This document shows, piece by piece, positions 17,343 through 23,817 of a stretch of 28,424 bases of DNA. Positions within the stretch are counted from its first letter, which is position 1. Every line of letters begins with the position of its first letter. The stretch comes from a virus. The notes under the pieces are model-generated. The model had not been told where the DNA came from. It made no database searches and was given only the letters and a program-made list of their open reading frames with translations. Where the stretch lies: the IMG/VR virus record IMGVR_UViG_3300044533_000758, positions 1-28,424 of that record; one strand, written 5' to 3'. The position numbers and the translations under genes were made by a program.

Positions 17343-17460
17343 GCATGCCGCATATGGGGATAGGAAGGTTTGGGATAGGGAGGTTTGGCCGCCAGAGGAT
17401 TACGACGCCATCTATAAAATCGCCCAATCCCCCACTATGCTCCACTTTCCTCCATTCTAA
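17341..17460 (+). CDS. weak 39-residue ORF after the consensus promoter
   Basis: ATG at 17341 overlaps the -10 box, so it would not lie on the transcript from 17314. The peptide (MHAAYGDRKVWDREVWPPED...) has protein-like composition, but part of it comes from the tandem repeat. A non-coding transcript is at least as likely. Confidence 0.2.
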   Translation: MHAAYGDRKVWDREVWPPEDYDAIYKIAQSPTMLHFPPF

Positions 17461-17690
17461 CCCAATCTAAAAAATGTCAGTAAGGATTATCTTTCATACC
17501 AAACCTCCAAACCACCTATTTAAAAGCCTTCCAAGCCCTATTTGCGACGGTATTTAACCATCTCGCTGGTTCCCAAACCAGACATATCTGGCTATCTGAG
17601 ATATGGGGATAGGGGGATATAAGGTTTGTTATTACACTGGGGATTATGATACTCCTTCTGTACCCGCCAAAAATAGGATACAATAAGTTT

Positions 17691-18305
17691 ATGTCTAATA
17701 CTGGTTGGCTGGGATCAAGGTTTGGTAAAGGGCATTACCCAAATTGGTTTGAAGCATCAGGTCAATATAACTTTGAAGAATTCTTGTCTGAGTATAAAGA
17801 TAAACCTAACTTAAACTATCTTCAATTAGGTGTCTTTACTGGAGATACAAGTTACTGGCTAATGAATCATGTATTAACCCATGAAACCTCACATTTAACG
17901 GATGTTGATACTTGGCTAGGATCATCTGCTGAAAGCGATGTTCATGATAATTATGACTTTGAAGATGTCTATCAATTATATTTAAGTAGGATGCAACCAT
18001 TTTCTCCTCGTGTTCATAGTGAAAGATCTACAACCTTTGATTTTTTAAATGCTGAAAAAAACAACACCTATGATTTTATTTACATTGATGCAGATCATGT
18101 TGCCAGTAACGTATTAAGTGATGCCGAACTGTCTTGGCCATTATTAAAGACTGGTGGAATTCTTGCATTTGATGACTACTCTTGGGGTGATGAAAAACCT
18201 GCTCACCTAAGACCTAAAACTGCTATTTTGTCATTTGTTGAAAAATACAAAAATGAAATAGAAACAATGGCTATGAACCATCAATATTGGATTAAAAAAA
18301 TATAA
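17691..18305 (+). CDS. class I SAM-dependent methyltransferase (Methyltransf_24 type)
   Basis: A 204-residue Rossmann methyltransferase. Motif I is LQLGVFTGDTS (45-55), an acidic strand end at DVDTW (71-75), the YIDADH motif (131-136) and LLKTGGILAFDDY (151-163) follow in order, as in Methyltransf_24 enzymes that methylate sugars or small molecules. The start at 17691 is chosen because TACAAT (17679-17684) ends 6 nt before it with no ribosome-binding site; an ATG 45 bp upstream is unlikely. The nearby glycosyltransferases suggest a sugar or glycan substrate (inference). Confidence 0.8.
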   Translation: MSNTGWLGSRFGKGHYPNWFEASGQYNFEEFLSEYKDKPNLNYLQLGVFTGDTSYWLMNHVLTHETSHLTDVDTWLGSSAESDVHDNYDFEDVYQLYLSRMQPFSPRVHSERSTTFDFLNAEKNNTYDFIYIDADHVASNVLSDAELSWPLLKTGGILAFDDYSWGDEKPAHLRPKTAILSFVEKYKNEIETMAMNHQYWIKKI

Positions 18306-18336
18306 CTGTTTACTATCTATGGTATTACGATCTTTC

Positions 18337-18365
18337 TTGCTATTCCCGCCGATTTATGGTATGCT
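18337..18365 (+). promoter_or_regulatory. promoter of the 18389-19262 operon
   Basis: TTGCTA-N17-TATGCT; predicted start near 18372. AGAAGGGAAAA follows before the ATG at 18389. Confidence 0.6.
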
Positions 18366-18388
18366 TAATGTAAACAGAAGGGAAAATT

Positions 18389-18538
18389 ATGACAACAGAA
18401 ATGATACATGAAATAATGCAAGAAATGTTTAGCAATGAAAAATCAGGTGGACTTTTCTATATTGAAAGCGACAAAGTTAATAAAATAATTCAAAGTTACT
18501 TTCCAAAGGCTTTTGAATCATTTGAACCTGCTTACTAA
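18389..18538 (+). CDS. 49-residue helical peptide
   Basis: Encodes MTTEMIHEIMQEMFSNEKSG... with a Met-rich amphipathic helix and an aromatic end. AGAAGGG lies 7 nt before the ATG. Function unknown; it is followed 2 nt later by the next gene. Confidence 0.6.
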   Translation: MTTEMIHEIMQEMFSNEKSGGLFYIESDKVNKIIQSYFPKAFESFEPAY

Positions 18539-18540
18539 TA

Positions 18541-18909
18541 ATGAAATCTAAAAAAGAAATAGATTGGTCTGAAGCAGAAGAACGAGCAAGGGCTAGCCTT
18601 AATAGAAATAAATCCGCTATTGAGGCTACTGCCTTTGGGACACCTGCTAACTGGTCTAGACCTGTTTATAACAAACCTTTAATTGCTCCAGATCCTAGCG
18701 CTCCTGACACTCATGTCAAAACTCATAAATTAAATAAAAAACAACGTAAAAAATATAACAAAACCTTTGTACCCAAACAAAAAGCAAAGGCTAGAAAATC
18801 AGATGAAAGTGGTGGTTTACCAGTGGTCAATAAAAATGTTAATCTTTGGGTTGAATTAAATGAACAAGATAAAGGTTTTATATCAAATTGGAAGTGGCAC
18901 AATGGGTAA
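18541..18909 (+). CDS. 122-residue basic hypothetical protein
   Basis: An N-terminal acidic/basic helix (KEIDWSEAEERARASLNRNK), a proline-rich middle (PLIAPDPSAPDTH) and a Lys-rich segment (KLNKKQRKKYNKTFVPKQKAKARK), probably disordered and nucleic-acid-binding. Starts 2 nt after the previous stop. No domain recognised. Confidence 0.65.
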   Translation: MKSKKEIDWSEAEERARASLNRNKSAIEATAFGTPANWSRPVYNKPLIAPDPSAPDTHVKTHKLNKKQRKKYNKTFVPKQKAKARKSDESGGLPVVNKNVNLWVELNEQDKGFISNWKWHNG

Positions 18910-19111
18910 TGTAGATTATGACAAACCAATTAACCAGTATATCTTTCAATCTTGTATTAATTGCGGAAGGTTTATTAGGACAAAAGACAAGGTTAGATTA
19001 ACCCTATTTATGTACGATCATTATGGGGAAAAGGGTATTAGACGTTGTTCTAATAAGTGGTACGGAGAGTTTGTTTATACCCTGCTAAACTGGAGGTATC
19101 GAAATGCATGA
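18902..19111 (+). CDS. 69-residue CxxC protein
   Basis: Starts MGNVDYDKPINQYIFQSCIN; CINC (18-21) and a later RRC suggest metal binding. The ATG at 18902 overlaps the previous gene by 8 bases and follows GGAAGTGG. Tyr/Trp-rich end (KWYGEFVYTLLNWRY). No family recognised; one of the CxxC micro-genes of this phage. Confidence 0.6.
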   Translation: MGNVDYDKPINQYIFQSCINCGRFIRTKDKVRLTLFMYDHYGEKGIRRCSNKWYGEFVYTLLNWRYRNA

Positions 19112-19262
19112 ATCAATGGATACAAACCTTACTTGGGATGACGGGGATATTTGGAAAGGCTGGACATATAGCATTGAAAACAATCGTTATTACTTTGATG
19201 ATATTGGAGATGAGTCTTTAGATACCCTTTGGAATAGTGAGTTCTTGATGCGGGGTAATTAG
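19104..19262 (+). CDS. 52-residue acidic, Trp-rich peptide
   Basis: Encodes MHESMDTNLTWDDGDIWKGW..., acidic, with four tryptophans. TGGAGGTATC precedes the ATG inside the previous gene. Last gene of its operon; a GCCCT/AGGGC hairpin follows (about 19280-19292). Function unknown. Confidence 0.55.
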   Translation: MHESMDTNLTWDDGDIWKGWTYSIENNRYYFDDIGDESLDTLWNSEFLMRGN

Positions 19263-19317
19263 AGATACTAACCGCTATTGCCCTCTTAGGGCAGGGGAAG
19301 GTTTGTTACCTCCTATT

Positions 19318-19346
19318 TTGCCGCCGAACTCAAACCGTGATACACT
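19318..19346 (+). promoter_or_regulatory. promoter of leaderless gene
   Basis: TTGCCG-N17-TACACT, then TATAAT (6 nt) and ATG. The TATAAT touching the ATG is too close to serve itself. Confidence 0.6.
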
Positions 19347-19352
19347 TATAAT

Positions 19353-19523
19353 ATGAAAAAAAACAATGCGATTATTTCCCAGAAAAAACTTAGACGGTAT
19401 GCCAAAAACAAAAAGCGTATGTCTAACAAACCATATCACAGCATGTCCAAATTTGAAAGAAGCCAGGAAGATGTTAGGCAGCGTATCATAGCCCAATCCT
19501 TGGCAAATGCATCAAGGTCTTAA
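19353..19523 (+). CDS. 56-residue basic peptide, leaderless
   Basis: Encodes MKKNNAIISQKKLRRYAKNK..., very basic, likely nucleic-acid-binding. It has no ribosome-binding site; -10 TACACT ends 6 nt before the ATG. Overlaps the convergent minus-strand gene by 4 bases. Function unknown. Confidence 0.6.
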   Translation: MKKNNAIISQKKLRRYAKNKKRMSNKPYHSMSKFERSQEDVRQRIIAQSLANASRS

Positions 19524-19696
19524 AGTTTAATATCAAAACTTTCGTTACATTTTTTACAATATGAGGTAGGATCATGCTTGGTATGATAAGTGGTTGATAC
19601 TAAAAATACCAAACCCTGCTTATGCATATCTACATACTTGGGGTTAGCGTATCCGTATAATATTGGAATTAACGGGGTATTGCAATGCGGACACAT
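19520..19696 (-). CDS. 58-residue zinc-ribbon protein
   Basis: CPHC (2-5) and CKKC (47-50) frame a segment starting NTPLIPILYGYANPKYVD. Small phage proteins with CP.C...L.PI.YGY and a second CxxC are common in actinobacterial and aquatic phages and are thought to bind zinc. Its ATG lies 1 nt beyond the stop of the upstream membrane protein gene, so they form an operon. Confidence 0.65.
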   Translation of the reverse strand: MCPHCNTPLIPILYGYANPKYVDMHKQGLVFLVSTTYHTKHDPTSYCKKCNESFDIKL

Positions 19697-19697
19697 A

Positions 19698-20036
19698 TCA
19701 AGGTCTTATCCTATATGAGTATGTATTAAGGGGATCGTAGTTGGTTCCACCAGTACTTTTGTTATACCGTGCCGCAAGTGAGTTATATCTATTAACAATA
19801 TCATCAATTACGGAGTTTGCGTTATCTACCGTCCGACTATGGGCGTCTTGTTCTCTTATTAAATCAAGACGGCTGCTTGCAATAATATCACTTGTGTATC
19901 TTATGCAGTAATTGCTTTGATCTAGACTCATCTTACGAGAGTGCTTTAGGTCCCCCCCCAAAAATAACAAGGCAGTAGATAGTATTACGATTAGAAAAAT
20001 TTGTACCCAAACCAAGGTTTTCATCTTTATACTCAT
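19698..20036 (-). CDS. 112-residue membrane-anchored coiled-coil protein
   Basis: One N-terminal hydrophobic helix (about 8-27, VWVQIFLIVILSTALLFLGG) followed by a charged helical domain (SSRLDLIREQDAHSRTVDNANSVIDDIVNRYNSLAARY). This signal-anchor plus coiled-coil layout is shared with phage spanin i-subunits, but the evidence is only topology. TATAAT (20045-20050, reverse complement) ends 8 nt before the ATG, with TTGCCC 18 nt upstream of it, so the message is nearly leaderless. A second Met (20024) is an alternative start. Confidence 0.65.
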   Translation of the reverse strand: MSIKMKTLVWVQIFLIVILSTALLFLGGDLKHSRKMSLDQSNYCIRYTSDIIASSRLDLIREQDAHSRTVDNANSVIDDIVNRYNSLAARYNKSTGGTNYDPLNTYSYRIRP

Positions 20037-20075
20037 ACCCTACAATTATAGCGTATCTTGATAGTATGGGCAAAC

Positions 20076-20104
20076 TTTACAAATTGGTAGATCTTTGCTA
20101 TACT
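20076..20104 (+). promoter_or_regulatory. promoter of leaderless zinc-finger gene
   Basis: TTTACA-N17-TATACT, 6 nt, ATG at 20111; divergent from the leftward promoter of the membrane protein. Confidence 0.65.
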
Positions 20105-20110
20105 GGAATT

Positions 20111-20212
20111 ATGGCTCATATAATTGTTTGTCCAGTATGTAAAAAACAAATAGAGTCTAGGTCTAGCATGGCTTCGCAAACCTTAACTAACCACATGAAG
20201 GAGCATAAATGA
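20111..20212 (+). CDS. 33-residue C2H2-type zinc-finger peptide
   Basis: CPVC (7-10) and a later H-x3-H (NHMKEH, 28-32) give the C2H2 zinc-finger pattern, with a basic helix between, as in classical DNA-binding fingers. Leaderless: TATACT ends 6 nt before the ATG. ATGA overlap with the next gene. May bind DNA or RNA, unproven. Confidence 0.65.
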   Translation: MAHIIVCPVCKKQIESRSSMASQTLTNHMKEHK

Positions 20213-20343
20213 ACTATGAGGATATAGTCCAGATGGCTGTTACTATGACTGAGATGGATAATGGGGTTTCTTTAAATCCCGCCGAAAGACAGGCTATGGT
20301 AAATAGAATTTTGGGCAAGGTAGAAAAAGAATTAGGTGTATAA
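20209..20343 (+). CDS. 44-residue helical peptide
   Basis: Encodes MNYEDIVQMAVTMTEMDNGV..., amphipathic helical; its ATG overlaps the previous stop (ATGA). Its last codons contain the TATAAT box of the next gene. No family recognised. Confidence 0.55.
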   Translation: MNYEDIVQMAVTMTEMDNGVSLNPAERQAMVNRILGKVEKELGV

Positions 20344-20350
20344 TAAAAAT

Positions 20351-20554
20351 ATGAAAAAATTTATTAAAAAACAAAAGACCAATAACCTAGTATTAAGATT
20401 CATAGGAAATGTTTCTGGATCAATCTTTACCTTTTTTCTTATTAGAGAGATTAGGGCTGAGGATAAAAATCATATTATAAGAGCAAAAATGTTTGCTAAA
20501 ATATGTAATCCTTTTGGTAAAGCACAAAATAAATGGGCTACTTACTATATCTAA
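20351..20554 (+). CDS. 67-residue basic protein, leaderless
   Basis: Starts MKKFIKKQKTNNLVLRFIGN; basic N-terminus, a hydrophobic stretch (SGSIFTFFLI) and a charged rest. The ATG at 20351 is chosen over one 15 bp upstream because TATAAT (20339-20344) ends 6 nt before it and the preceding stop is at 20341-20343. Function unknown. Confidence 0.6.
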   Translation: MKKFIKKQKTNNLVLRFIGNVSGSIFTFFLIREIRAEDKNHIIRAKMFAKICNPFGKAQNKWATYYI

Positions 20555-20570
20555 GATAGTTTGATATACT
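20542..20570 (+). promoter_or_regulatory. promoter of leaderless membrane-peptide gene
   Basis: TTACTA-N17-TATACT, 6 nt, ATG at 20577. Confidence 0.55.
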
Positions 20571-20576
20571 AGATAT

Positions 20577-20669
20577 ATGGGGAAACTACTTAGTATATTT
20601 ATTGCATTTTTAATTTCCCTTGGTCTTTGGAAATTATGGACAAAGGTAGTTGATTCTTTTTATGAATGA
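20577..20669 (+). CDS. 30-residue membrane micropeptide, leaderless
   Basis: Encodes MGKLLSIFIAFLISLGLWKL and ten more residues, one hydrophobic helix. TATACT ends 6 nt before its ATG. Overlaps the next gene by 8 bases. Probably a small membrane-acting peptide; unproven. Confidence 0.5.
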   Translation: MGKLLSIFIAFLISLGLWKLWTKVVDSFYE

Positions 20670-20769
20670 TTATTGCAATAGTTGTAACAATAAATTAATT
20701 AATGGTGATTGTGGATTTTGTTTAAATAATTCTAATGCATTAAGGGAGTTTGAAGAAGAAAATGAGTAA
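20662..20769 (+). CDS. 35-residue CxxC zinc-ribbon peptide
   Basis: CNSC (5-8) and CGFC (18-21), a minimal zinc ribbon, then an acidic helix. Starts inside the previous gene and overlaps the next by 8 bases, so it is embedded in a compact operon. Confidence 0.55.
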   Translation: MNDYCNSCNNKLINGDCGFCLNNSNALREFEEENE

Positions 20770-20974
20770 CTGGACCGAAGAACTATCAGATGAACACAAA
20801 GAACAAATTTGGCATTTTATTGTGGAGACTGTTAAAGAAATTCGTGAACAGATTGCTCAAGACATTGAAGGTACCAGTGACCTATGGAAGGCTAAGGGTC
20901 TTAATAAGTCTCGTCGTACAACAAAAGCATTTGAAATATCTGCAGCCATAGCAAGAGGACAAAATGAAATTTAA
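20762..20974 (+). CDS. 70-residue acidic helical protein
   Basis: Encodes MSNWTEELSDEHKEQIWHFI..., a charged helical protein with a C-terminal LNKSRRTTKAFEISAAIARGQ segment. The ATG at 20762 follows GAAGAAGAAA; a TTG 12 bp upstream is less likely. Function unknown. Confidence 0.65.
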   Translation: MSNWTEELSDEHKEQIWHFIVETVKEIREQIAQDIEGTSDLWKAKGLNKSRRTTKAFEISAAIARGQNEI

Positions 20975-21050
20975 TGATTTTATCAAGAACATTTTAATTT
21001 CTGCTGTTATAATTTTTATTGCAGCAATATTTTTTAGTACTAAGGATTAA
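20964..21050 (+). CDS. 28-residue membrane micropeptide
   Basis: Encodes MKFNDFIKNILISAVIIFIA plus eight residues, one hydrophobic helix. GAGGAC lies about 5 nt before the ATG. Overlaps the previous gene by 11 bases and is followed 2 nt later by the next gene. Confidence 0.5.
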   Translation: MKFNDFIKNILISAVIIFIAAIFFSTKD

Positions 21051-21052
21051 TT

Positions 21053-21322
21053 ATGAATGCAGAAGAAATAATCCAAACCATAAAAGACCAGTATTACCTT
21101 TGCCCCAACATAGACGATGATGTTTGCTATACATGGTGGAAACATGATGAGTGTGAAACATTACGATCACTTCTTTATACCGTCACAAAAGATCTAAGGT
21201 ATGTAGAACCATTAAGTAAGTTAAGACCAAATGTAAAAGAGGCTATTGAAGAAATGTTAAGTGATCCAGAGAGCCAAGCATTAATGGAACGATTAAAGTA
21301 TATGGAAGATAATGGAATCTAA
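21053..21322 (+). CDS. 89-residue acidic hypothetical protein
   Basis: MNAEEIIQTIKDQYYLCPNI...VCYTWWKHDECETLRSLLYTVTKDL: acidic and helical, with two cysteines. AAGGA lies about 7 nt before the ATG. Overlaps the following DHH-like gene by 11 bases. No recognised domain. Confidence 0.65.
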   Translation: MNAEEIIQTIKDQYYLCPNIDDDVCYTWWKHDECETLRSLLYTVTKDLRYVEPLSKLRPNVKEAIEEMLSDPESQALMERLKYMEDNGI

Positions 21323-22094
21323 TTTAAAAACCAGCATATTAGATACGTTAGAATATTCTAAACAATTAATTATTTCTCCTGATATTGATGGATTTATGAC
21401 TGCTAAGTTAATTAATCGATACAATGGGTCAGTTGTTGTTGGAGCATACGATAAAAACATTTTAACTATTGCTGATGGAATTAATCCAGAAGATTGTCTT
21501 TTTGTGGATTGTGATATGAATACGCCAGAGTTTGTCTCTATTGGTAACCATATGCGGTTGCCTTCTGACAACATTTCTATTAATTCTTTTAATCCAAACC
21601 TACACTTTGAAGTAATAAAGTATACAGATAAATTTCCTTATGCTACTTGTTTTTTAATAACATTTGCAACTGGTGTAACTACCTCTGATCTTGATAAGAA
21701 TTTTATGGCTTACGCAGATTCCACATACAAGAATTTAATAAATTATGAAAGAAATATGAAGAGTTGGTCTACAAGAATATATCACAATGAAGTAGAAAGA
21801 GTGTTAAATCCAAAACCTTCTGATCATAACGAAAGACTATGGATAGAAAAAACATATCCAAAACAATCATTTCTTTCAAAACAGTTTGGCAAAACTAGAT
21901 ATATACAAGCACTAAATAATTCATTGGCATCAGAAAATATAGAACATTTGCCAATTATGCATGGTAAAAAATATAAAACAGGCTTAGTAGATAAGAATAC
22001 TGTGACACGATATAACAAAGATATGATCTCATATGCAGAAATATACTCTGGAGAATACTCTGTTACGTATAATCAGATAGCCGATTGGGAGTAG
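21312..22094 (+). CDS. DHH-like phosphoesterase-related protein (tentative)
   Basis: A 260-residue protein. SPDIDGFMTAKLI (22-34) resembles DHH motif I (D-x-D-G), CLFVDCDM (62-69) the acidic motif II, and SIGNHM (76-81) an HH-like motif III, as in RecJ-like or nucleotide phosphoesterases. The later region (TDKFPYATCFLITFATG) also fits. Key residues differ (N for H), so catalytic activity is uncertain. It may act on nucleic acids or sugar-nucleotides. Starts in an 11-base overlap and ends 2 bp from the convergent Stealth-like gene. Confidence 0.45.
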   Translation: MESNLKTSILDTLEYSKQLIISPDIDGFMTAKLINRYNGSVVVGAYDKNILTIADGINPEDCLFVDCDMNTPEFVSIGNHMRLPSDNISINSFNPNLHFEVIKYTDKFPYATCFLITFATGVTTSDLDKNFMAYADSTYKNLINYERNMKSWSTRIYHNEVERVLNPKPSDHNERLWIEKTYPKQSFLSKQFGKTRYIQALNNSLASENIEHLPIMHGKKYKTGLVDKNTVTRYNKDMISYAEIYSGEYSVTYNQIADWE

Positions 22095-22096
22095 GA

Positions 22097-22786
22097 TTAC
22101 TGTTCGTAAGGGCTAGGGTTTGTTAGTAATTCTTTAAATATATTATCAACCATTATAGTTAAACCTGTATCTTCTGTTGATAAATAAATAGAATTTTTAG
22201 TTATTTGTGCTGATCTTGCAGCATGCCTTTTGTTTTTATATACTTTAACATCTTCCATTTGACTACCCCCAACATTAAATAAATTACCATACATTGATCT
22301 CCATAAACATTCTGGATATTGGTTTAATATATAAAGTAATCCCGCTTTATGCATTGGCATTGGTACGTGTAACTCATAGTCTAATGGTTTTGTAAACCCC
22401 AACTTGTTTAATTTATTGTTTGTTGTTATAAGTTTTCTAATATACATTGATGATCCAGTAATCTTTGTAAACTTATCTATTTTTTCAGACAACAGCCCAT
22501 TGTAAAATTGTTCTATTGTTTCTATTTTTTTAATAATAAAAAAATCATCATTCATTAATATAAAATTATCAGATATATCTGAGGTATCGCAAACAGCCTT
22601 TAAATTATTTACAGCATTAGCATATTTGTTATCATTTTGTTCTAAAAAAACATGATTGCCAGAATACCATTTTGGCTTTCCACCTACGACCCAAACCTTT
22701 GCCTCTGGAAAACTAAGCAAGACAGACCTAATGGAGTATCTTAACTCTTCATTTTCTCCATCACGACAAATATAAACAAAATCCAT
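22097..22786 (-). CDS. Stealth-like sugar phosphotransferase
   Basis: A 229-residue protein. DFVYICRDGENEELRYSIRSVLLSFPEAKVWVVGGKPKW (2-40) matches the Stealth CR1 layout (DxVYxWxDGxD...YSLRSLxxYxPW...VxIVxGxxP) and FILMNDDFFII (75-85) matches the CR2 LNDDxFL motif. Stealth proteins transfer hexose-1-phosphate to build capsule-like polysaccharide. The ATG at 22786 is preferred to the adjacent TTG; AGCGGGG lies about 8 nt before it. It opposes the other glycan genes and shares a divergent promoter region with them. Confidence 0.65.
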   Translation of the reverse strand: MDFVYICRDGENEELRYSIRSVLLSFPEAKVWVVGGKPKWYSGNHVFLEQNDNKYANAVNNLKAVCDTSDISDNFILMNDDFFIIKKIETIEQFYNGLLSEKIDKFTKITGSSMYIRKLITTNNKLNKLGFTKPLDYELHVPMPMHKAGLLYILNQYPECLWRSMYGNLFNVGGSQMEDVKVYKNKRHAARSAQITKNSIYLSTEDTGLTIMVDNIFKELLTNPSPYEQ

Positions 22787-22799
22787 CAAATACCCCGCT

Positions 22800-22865
22800 T
22801 TCTTATAAGTATATCAGAATCTGGTATACTGTTATAAACACAGAATGGGTGGGATCCTTGGCTAA
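22800..22865 (+). promoter_or_regulatory. divergent promoter region with possible 6-codon leader ORF
   Basis: On the plus strand TATACT (22825-22830) and TATAAA (22832-22837) are candidate -10s. TATAAA is followed by 6 nt and an ATG at 22845 that encodes MGGILG and stops at 22863-22865, overlapping the GTG/TTG start of the glycosyltransferase. On the minus strand TATACT at 22808-22813 serves the Stealth-like gene. Confidence 0.4.
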
Positions 22866-23817
22866 TATAGTATTTCTAGGCAACTTTGAAGTGCCTTATA
22901 GTAGTGAGAATCATCATGCTAAGTCTTTGGAATCTCTTGGCCATACCGTGCAAAAACTGCAAGAAAAAAAAGCAGGTAGCACAGAAATATTAAACGCAGC
23001 ATTAAACTCTGATCTATTTATCTGGGTACACACACATAGATGGCAGACTCCAGGATCTAGATCTATGACTGATGTACTAAAAGAATTAAAGGCTGCTGGC
23101 ATACCAACTATGACTTATCACTTGGATTTGTGGTTTGGAATTGAGCGTGAAAAAGATTTAAAGAATGATGACTTCTACACAAACATAGGTCATTTTTTTG
23201 CTACAGATAAGTTAATGTGTGATTGGTTTAATAAAAATACAGAAGTTAAAGGACACTTCTTGCCTGCTGGTGTGTATGATAAAGAATGCTACGTTCATCA
23301 AGATTACGATCCACACAACTTTGAACATGACATAATTTTTGTTGGTAGCAGAGGGTATCACCATGAGCATAAATACCGTCCACAACTAATAGATTTCTTA
23401 CGAAAAACATACGGTAAAAGATTCCTACATGTTGGTGGCGATGGAGATACTGGAACTGTGCGTGGAGAAGCGCTTAATCGCATCTATGCAAGAAGCAAAG
23501 TAGCCATAGGTGATAGTTTAAACATTAACTTTAACTATCCGTACTACACAAGCGATAGACTATTTGAAAGCACTGGTCGTGGTGGTTTTACTATCTATCC
23601 TCGCATCAAGGGGCTTGATGAATATTTTGAAGATGGTAAAGAAATTATATTTTATGAACATGGTAATCTTGAAGATCTTAAACAAAAAATAGATTACTAC
23701 ATCTTAGATGGATTAACCAGGGAAGAAATAAGGATTGCTGGTCATGAACGGACTAAAAAAGAACATACATATGTTCATAGATGGGCAAGCATATTAGAAA
23801 CTTTAAACATAAAATGA
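22849..23817 (+). CDS. CgeB-like glycosyltransferase (GT-B, Glyco_trans_1_2)
   Basis: A 322-residue protein. N-terminal Rossmann-like part starts NIVFLGNFEVPYSSENHHA; the C-terminal half has VFVGSRG-like DIIFVGSRGYHHEH, AKVAIGDS-like KVAIGDSLNIN and SDRLFESTGRGGFTIYPRIKGLDEYFEDGKEIIFYEHGNLEDL, typical of the CgeB/Glyco_trans_1_2 family. It probably transfers a nucleotide-activated sugar. The start is a GTG (22849) or TTG (22858); no in-frame ATG is near. It ends in an ATGA overlap with the sugar epimerase. Confidence 0.75.
   Translation: MGSLANIVFLGNFEVPYSSENHHAKSLESLGHTVQKLQEKKAGSTEILNAALNSDLFIWVHTHRWQTPGSRSMTDVLKELKAAGIPTMTYHLDLWFGIEREKDLKNDDFYTNIGHFFATDKLMCDWFNKNTEVKGHFLPAGVYDKECYVHQDYDPHNFEHDIIFVGSRGYHHEHKYRPQLIDFLRKTYGKRFLHVGGDGDTGTVRGEALNRIYARSKVAIGDSLNINFNYPYYTSDRLFESTGRGGFTIYPRIKGLDEYFEDGKEIIFYEHGNLEDLKQKIDYYILDGLTREEIRIAGHERTKKEHTYVHRWASILETLNIK

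Larger units (their letters stand above)
17171..17690. other. 520-bp mostly non-coding regulatory stretch
   Basis: Holds the AAAAAATCCCAGAAA hairpin (17197-17266) and a competing TTTCTGGG (17284-17291), a consensus promoter (17314-17342), a 15-bp tandem repeat (17359-17388), several AAACCT/AGGTTT words (17236, 17319, 17508, 17626), and ends in the leaderless promoter of the methyltransferase. Apart from one weak 39-codon ORF no gene is seen. Confidence 0.55.

Noticed and set aside
21293-21574. 93-codon ORF on the minus strand
   Set aside because: Antisense to the DHH-like gene; no upstream signals.
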